Positions 5,907-7,855 of a DNA stretch of 7,855 nt are shown piece by piece. The notes below the pieces were generated by a model. That model saw only the letters and a list, made by a program, of their open reading frames with translations, ran no database searches and was not told the origin of the DNA. The stretch is taken from positions 1-7,855 of the forward strand of contig CAMYJN010000089.1 in NCBI GenBank assembly GCA_947258625.1. Direction: 5' to 3'. The DNA comes from an uncultured Polyangiaceae bacterium (lineage in GTDB: Bacteria; Myxococcota_A; Polyangia; Polyangiales; Houyiibacteriaceae). The position numbers and the translations under genes are program-made. The first letter of the stretch is position 1. Each line of letters starts with the position of its first letter.

Positions 5907-7334
5907 ATGCCGGAAACATTCTACGAGCGATTGAGCGCTCTGGACGCGACTTTCCTCGACGTCGAGAGCAAGTCCGCCCCCATGCATGTGGGCGCCGCTC
6001 TGATTTTTGATGCGAAGCCTCTCACGCTCGAGCACGGAGGCCTCGATATCGAGCGCCTCACCCGATACACGAGGGCAGCGGTGGACTCGATTCCCCGCTA
6101 CCGGCAGCGGGTGGAGTGGATTCCAGGGTACGGACACCCGGTCTGGGTCGATGACGACCGCTTCAACATGAACTTCCATCTGCGCCACACCCGCTTGCCG
6201 CTGCCCGGTGATGAGCGCTCGCTCAAACGTTTGGTGGGCCGACTGTTTTCGCAGCATCTCGATCGGAGCCGGCCGCTCTGGGAATTTTGGGTGGTCGAGG
6301 GAGTCGAGAACGACCGCTTTGCCCTGATTATCAAAGTGCACCACTGCATGGTCGACGGCATCGCCGGCGTTGAGCTGCTGCAAGCCTTGCTGACAATCAG
6401 CCCGGACGCCCCTGAGCGCGAACCCCAAGAGTGGAAGCCTCGCCCGGCCCCAAGCCGCACACAGCTTCTCGTTGGGGAAACCAACCACCGAATCGACGGT
6501 CTTCGCAAGCTGAGCCACTTCTTGCCGCGGGTTCGGCAGAACTTCCAGGGCCTATCGAGCTTGCTCCGCTCAGGCATGAAGCCCGCTCCGAGAACGATTT
6601 TCACGGAGCAGGACATCAGCCCCTACCGCCGGTTCGACTGGGTTCGATTCGCGCTCGACGACGTGAAGGGGATCAAGAATAGCTTGGGCGGAACGATTAA
6701 CGACGCGGTCGTCGCCACGGTGACCGGCGCAGTACGTCGCTTCCTGTTGCGGCGGGGCTCGGACGTCGACTCGATGGAAGGGTTTCGAACTGCTCTGCCG
6801 GTGAACATTCGCAAAGCCGGTGGTTCGACGGTTGGCAATCAGGTAGCTCTGCTCCTGGCGGATCTGCCGGTGTCCGAACCAGACCCCCTCGAGCGCCTGA
6901 GGAAAGTCATCCATGTGACGAACGAGCTGAAGAAGGAGTCGAACCAAACGGGCGGCGCCGAGCTGATCGAAGAAGTCGCAGACCTCACGACCAAACGTAT
7001 CGTGTCAGAGCTCTACTTGGTCGCGATGAAGCTGCGCACTTACAACTTGATCATCACCAACGTGCCGGGCCCGCCCTTCCCTCTTTTCTTGCTCAGCTCG
7101 CCCATGAAAGCGATCTATCCGATGGTTCCGCTGATGCAGAACCAAAACCTCGGCATCGCTTTGTTCAGCTATGCGGGCGGGCTTCATTTTGGTTTGAACG
7201 CGGACTGGGAGTCTTTCCCCGACGTGCACGAGTTCGTCGAGGATCTCGAAGCTTCGTTCGCAGAGTACACAGAGCTCGCCGCAGCCCACTCGGCAGGACT
7301 TCCAGGAAGCGACGACGCTACTGCCCACGCGTAG
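5907..7334 (+). CDS. Wax ester synthase / acyl-CoA:diacylglycerol acyltransferase (WS/DGAT)
   Basis: This 475-residue protein belongs to the bacterial WS/DGAT family, which joins acyl-CoA to a long-chain alcohol (wax ester) or diacylglycerol (triacylglycerol) at the inner face of the membrane and on lipid bodies. It opens with YERLSALDATFLDVES, a hallmark N-terminus. It carries the active-site HHxxxDG as HHCMVDG (145-151; H146 is the likely base), PLWEFW at 123-128, INDAV at 264-268, RTALPVNIR at 294-302 and TNVPGPP at 384-390. No signal peptide is seen. The ATG at 5907 gives the normal family start; an in-frame TTG at 5859 would lie upstream of the predicted transcript start. No Shine-Dalgarno is visible. 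Mycobacterial Tgs1 (Rv3130c) of the DosR regulon is in the same family. Whether it makes wax esters or TAG cannot be decided from the sequence. Confidence 0.94.
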   Translation: MPETFYERLSALDATFLDVESKSAPMHVGAALIFDAKPLTLEHGGLDIERLTRYTRAAVDSIPRYRQRVEWIPGYGHPVWVDDDRFNMNFHLRHTRLPLPGDERSLKRLVGRLFSQHLDRSRPLWEFWVVEGVENDRFALIIKVHHCMVDGIAGVELLQALLTISPDAPEREPQEWKPRPAPSRTQLLVGETNHRIDGLRKLSHFLPRVRQNFQGLSSLLRSGMKPAPRTIFTEQDISPYRRFDWVRFALDDVKGIKNSLGGTINDAVVATVTGAVRRFLLRRGSDVDSMEGFRTALPVNIRKAGGSTVGNQVALLLADLPVSEPDPLERLRKVIHVTNELKKESNQTGGAELIEEVADLTTKRIVSELYLVAMKLRTYNLIITNVPGPPFPLFLLSSPMKAIYPMVPLMQNQNLGIALFSYAGGLHFGLNADWESFPDVHEFVEDLEASFAEYTELAAAHSAGLPGSDDATAHA

Positions 7335-7342
7335 AAATCGAA

Positions 7343-7359
7343 GTGCCAGATCGTGGCAC
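7343..7359. repeat. Inverted repeat overlapping the response-regulator -24 box
   Basis: GTGCCA-GATCG-TGGCAC has 6-bp perfect arms around a 5-bp spacer. Its right arm is the -24 element of the sigma-54 promoter. A protein bound here would cover the promoter, so it may be a repressor or autoregulation site. Without a T tract it is a poor terminator for the WS/DGAT gene. The symmetry could also be chance. Confidence 0.4.
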
Positions 7360-7369
7360 AGCAAATGCG
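7353..7369 (+). promoter_or_regulatory. Sigma-54 (-24/-12) promoter for the response regulator
   Basis: GTGGCACAGCAAATGCG has a complete TGGCAC -24 box and a TGC -12 box with exact GG-N10-GC spacing (GG at 7355-7356, GC at 7367-7368). The main departure is A for T at -15. The predicted transcript start near 7380 is four bases before the ATG at 7384. It lies in the 49-bp gap after the WS/DGAT stop codon. Confidence 0.75.
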
Positions 7370-7383
7370 AAAGCTGAGTAACC

Positions 7384-7855
7384 ATGACTAGTGCAAACAC
7401 TGCATCCGACGTCTCCGACACCACTCAACGGGCAAACGTTGCAACGTCCAAAGGTCGCGTGTTGATCGTGGACGACGAAGCGAACGCGCGAAGTGCACTC
7501 GCAGAGCTCCTGGACGACGCCGGCTATTCAGTCAGCACTGCTGCCGACGGTCGTACGGCGCTCCTGCAAATGGAGCAGGTCGATCCCGATGTCGTCTTGA
7601 CGGACCTCAAGATGCCGGGGATGGACGGTTTGTCGCTCATCGAGAGCGGACGGCCAATGTCGCCCCATACCACCTTCATCGTGATGACGGCGTTTGCAAC
7701 CATCGACACCGCGGTCAAAGCGATCAAGCTGGGCGCCGAGAGCTATCTCACCAAGCCCCTCGAGCTCGATGCCGTGATGGCGATCGTCGACCGCGCGCTC
7801 GATCGAACTCGTCTCTCGCGTGAAGCCGCGCAGCTCCGCGAGCGATTCGAGGATC
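7384..7855 (+). CDS. NtrC-type response regulator, N-terminal receiver domain (runs off window)
   Basis: The first 157 residues are visible and the frame is open at the window end. After a non-conserved leader of about 24 residues there is a complete receiver domain. VLIVDDE (26-32) carries the acidic pocket, D74 in LTDLKMPGMDG is the phosphoacceptor, T102 in VMTAFAT is the switch threonine, and K124 in YLTKPLELD is the conserved lysine. The following helix, up to EAAQLRERFED, is the linker style of AtoC/ZraR/NtrC-family proteins, which continue into a sigma-54-activating AAA+ domain and a DNA-binding helix-turn-helix. Those domains are off the window, so the NtrC assignment is inference. The ATG at 7384 has only a weak GAG before it and lies four bases after a predicted sigma-54 transcript start. 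An in-frame GTG at 7459 (AAGG nearby) would start directly at VLIVDDE. It is the natural candidate to activate the sigma-54 promoters here, including its own. Confidence 0.88.
   Translation, partial: MTSANTASDVSDTTQRANVATSKGRVLIVDDEANARSALAELLDDAGYSVSTAADGRTALLQMEQVDPDVVLTDLKMPGMDGLSLIESGRPMSPHTTFIVMTAFATIDTAVKAIKLGAESYLTKPLELDAVMAIVDRALDRTRLSREAAQLRERFED

Noticed and set aside
7247..7256. CGAAGCTTCG palindrome as an upstream activator site for the response regulator
   Set aside because: It is inside the WS/DGAT coding region, is short, and reads as ordinary codons. It does not resemble the palindrome at 5778-5794.
7343..7359. Terminator for the WS/DGAT gene
   Set aside because: The 6-bp stem lacks a following T run and its right arm is the -24 box of the next promoter. 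A regulatory or chance origin is more likely.
1..7855. tRNA, rRNA, CRISPR, insertion sequence, attachment site or origin
   Set aside because: No repeat arrays, transposase-like frames, inverted terminal repeats or RNA-gene signatures were found by reading both strands. All gaps without a gene are under about 205 bases.

Overview
This is GC-rich bacterial DNA with tightly packed genes on both strands and no mobile elements, RNA genes or CRISPR visible. Six near-consensus sigma-54 (-24/-12) promoters and an NtrC-type response regulator suggest a Gram-negative, sigma-54-rich lineage. A deltaproteobacterial or myxobacterial type is my best guess, but the window does not prove it.

Layout. Positions 1-927 hold the 3' end of a short-type alpha-glucan phosphorylase (+). 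Positions 2579-961 hold a three-gene minus-strand operon: a DUF5335 protein, a Host_attach-family protein and a four-CBS protein. Positions 2580-2780 form a divergent control region with one sigma-54 promoter facing each way. Positions 2781-4322 hold a fused aminoglycoside-phosphotransferase-like/P-loop kinase (+). It converges on a tandem universal stress protein (5227-4331, -), which is preceded by a two-CBS protein (5728-5297, -). Positions 5729-5906 are a second divergent control region, with two palindromes between opposed sigma-54 promoters. Positions 5907-7334 hold a wax ester synthase/diacylglycerol acyltransferase (+). From 7384 to the window end there is the N-terminal receiver of a probable NtrC-family response regulator (+), with its own sigma-54 promoter.

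How it fits together. Every complete transcription unit in the window starts at a good sigma-54 promoter with exact GG-N10-GC spacing. At least four unit starts (tandem Usp, two-CBS, WS/DGAT, response regulator) place the predicted transcription start only 2-5 nt before the start codon and have no real Shine-Dalgarno, which predicts leaderless or nearly leaderless sigma-54 mRNAs. The protein families (tandem Usp of about 298 aa, two-CBS protein of 143 aa, WS/DGAT, APH/P-loop kinase fusion) match members of the mycobacterial DosR dormancy regulon (Rv2623/Rv2005c, Hrp1/Rv2626c, Tgs1/Rv3130c, Rv2004c). Here they appear to be wired to sigma-54 and an enhancer-binding regulator instead. The proposed role is a stress, energy-limitation or low-oxygen programme joining carbon-reserve handling (glycogen phosphorylase, wax ester/TAG synthesis) with nucleotide-sensing proteins (CBS, Usp). 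The promoter matches and family calls are read from sequence; the regulon and its physiology are inference.
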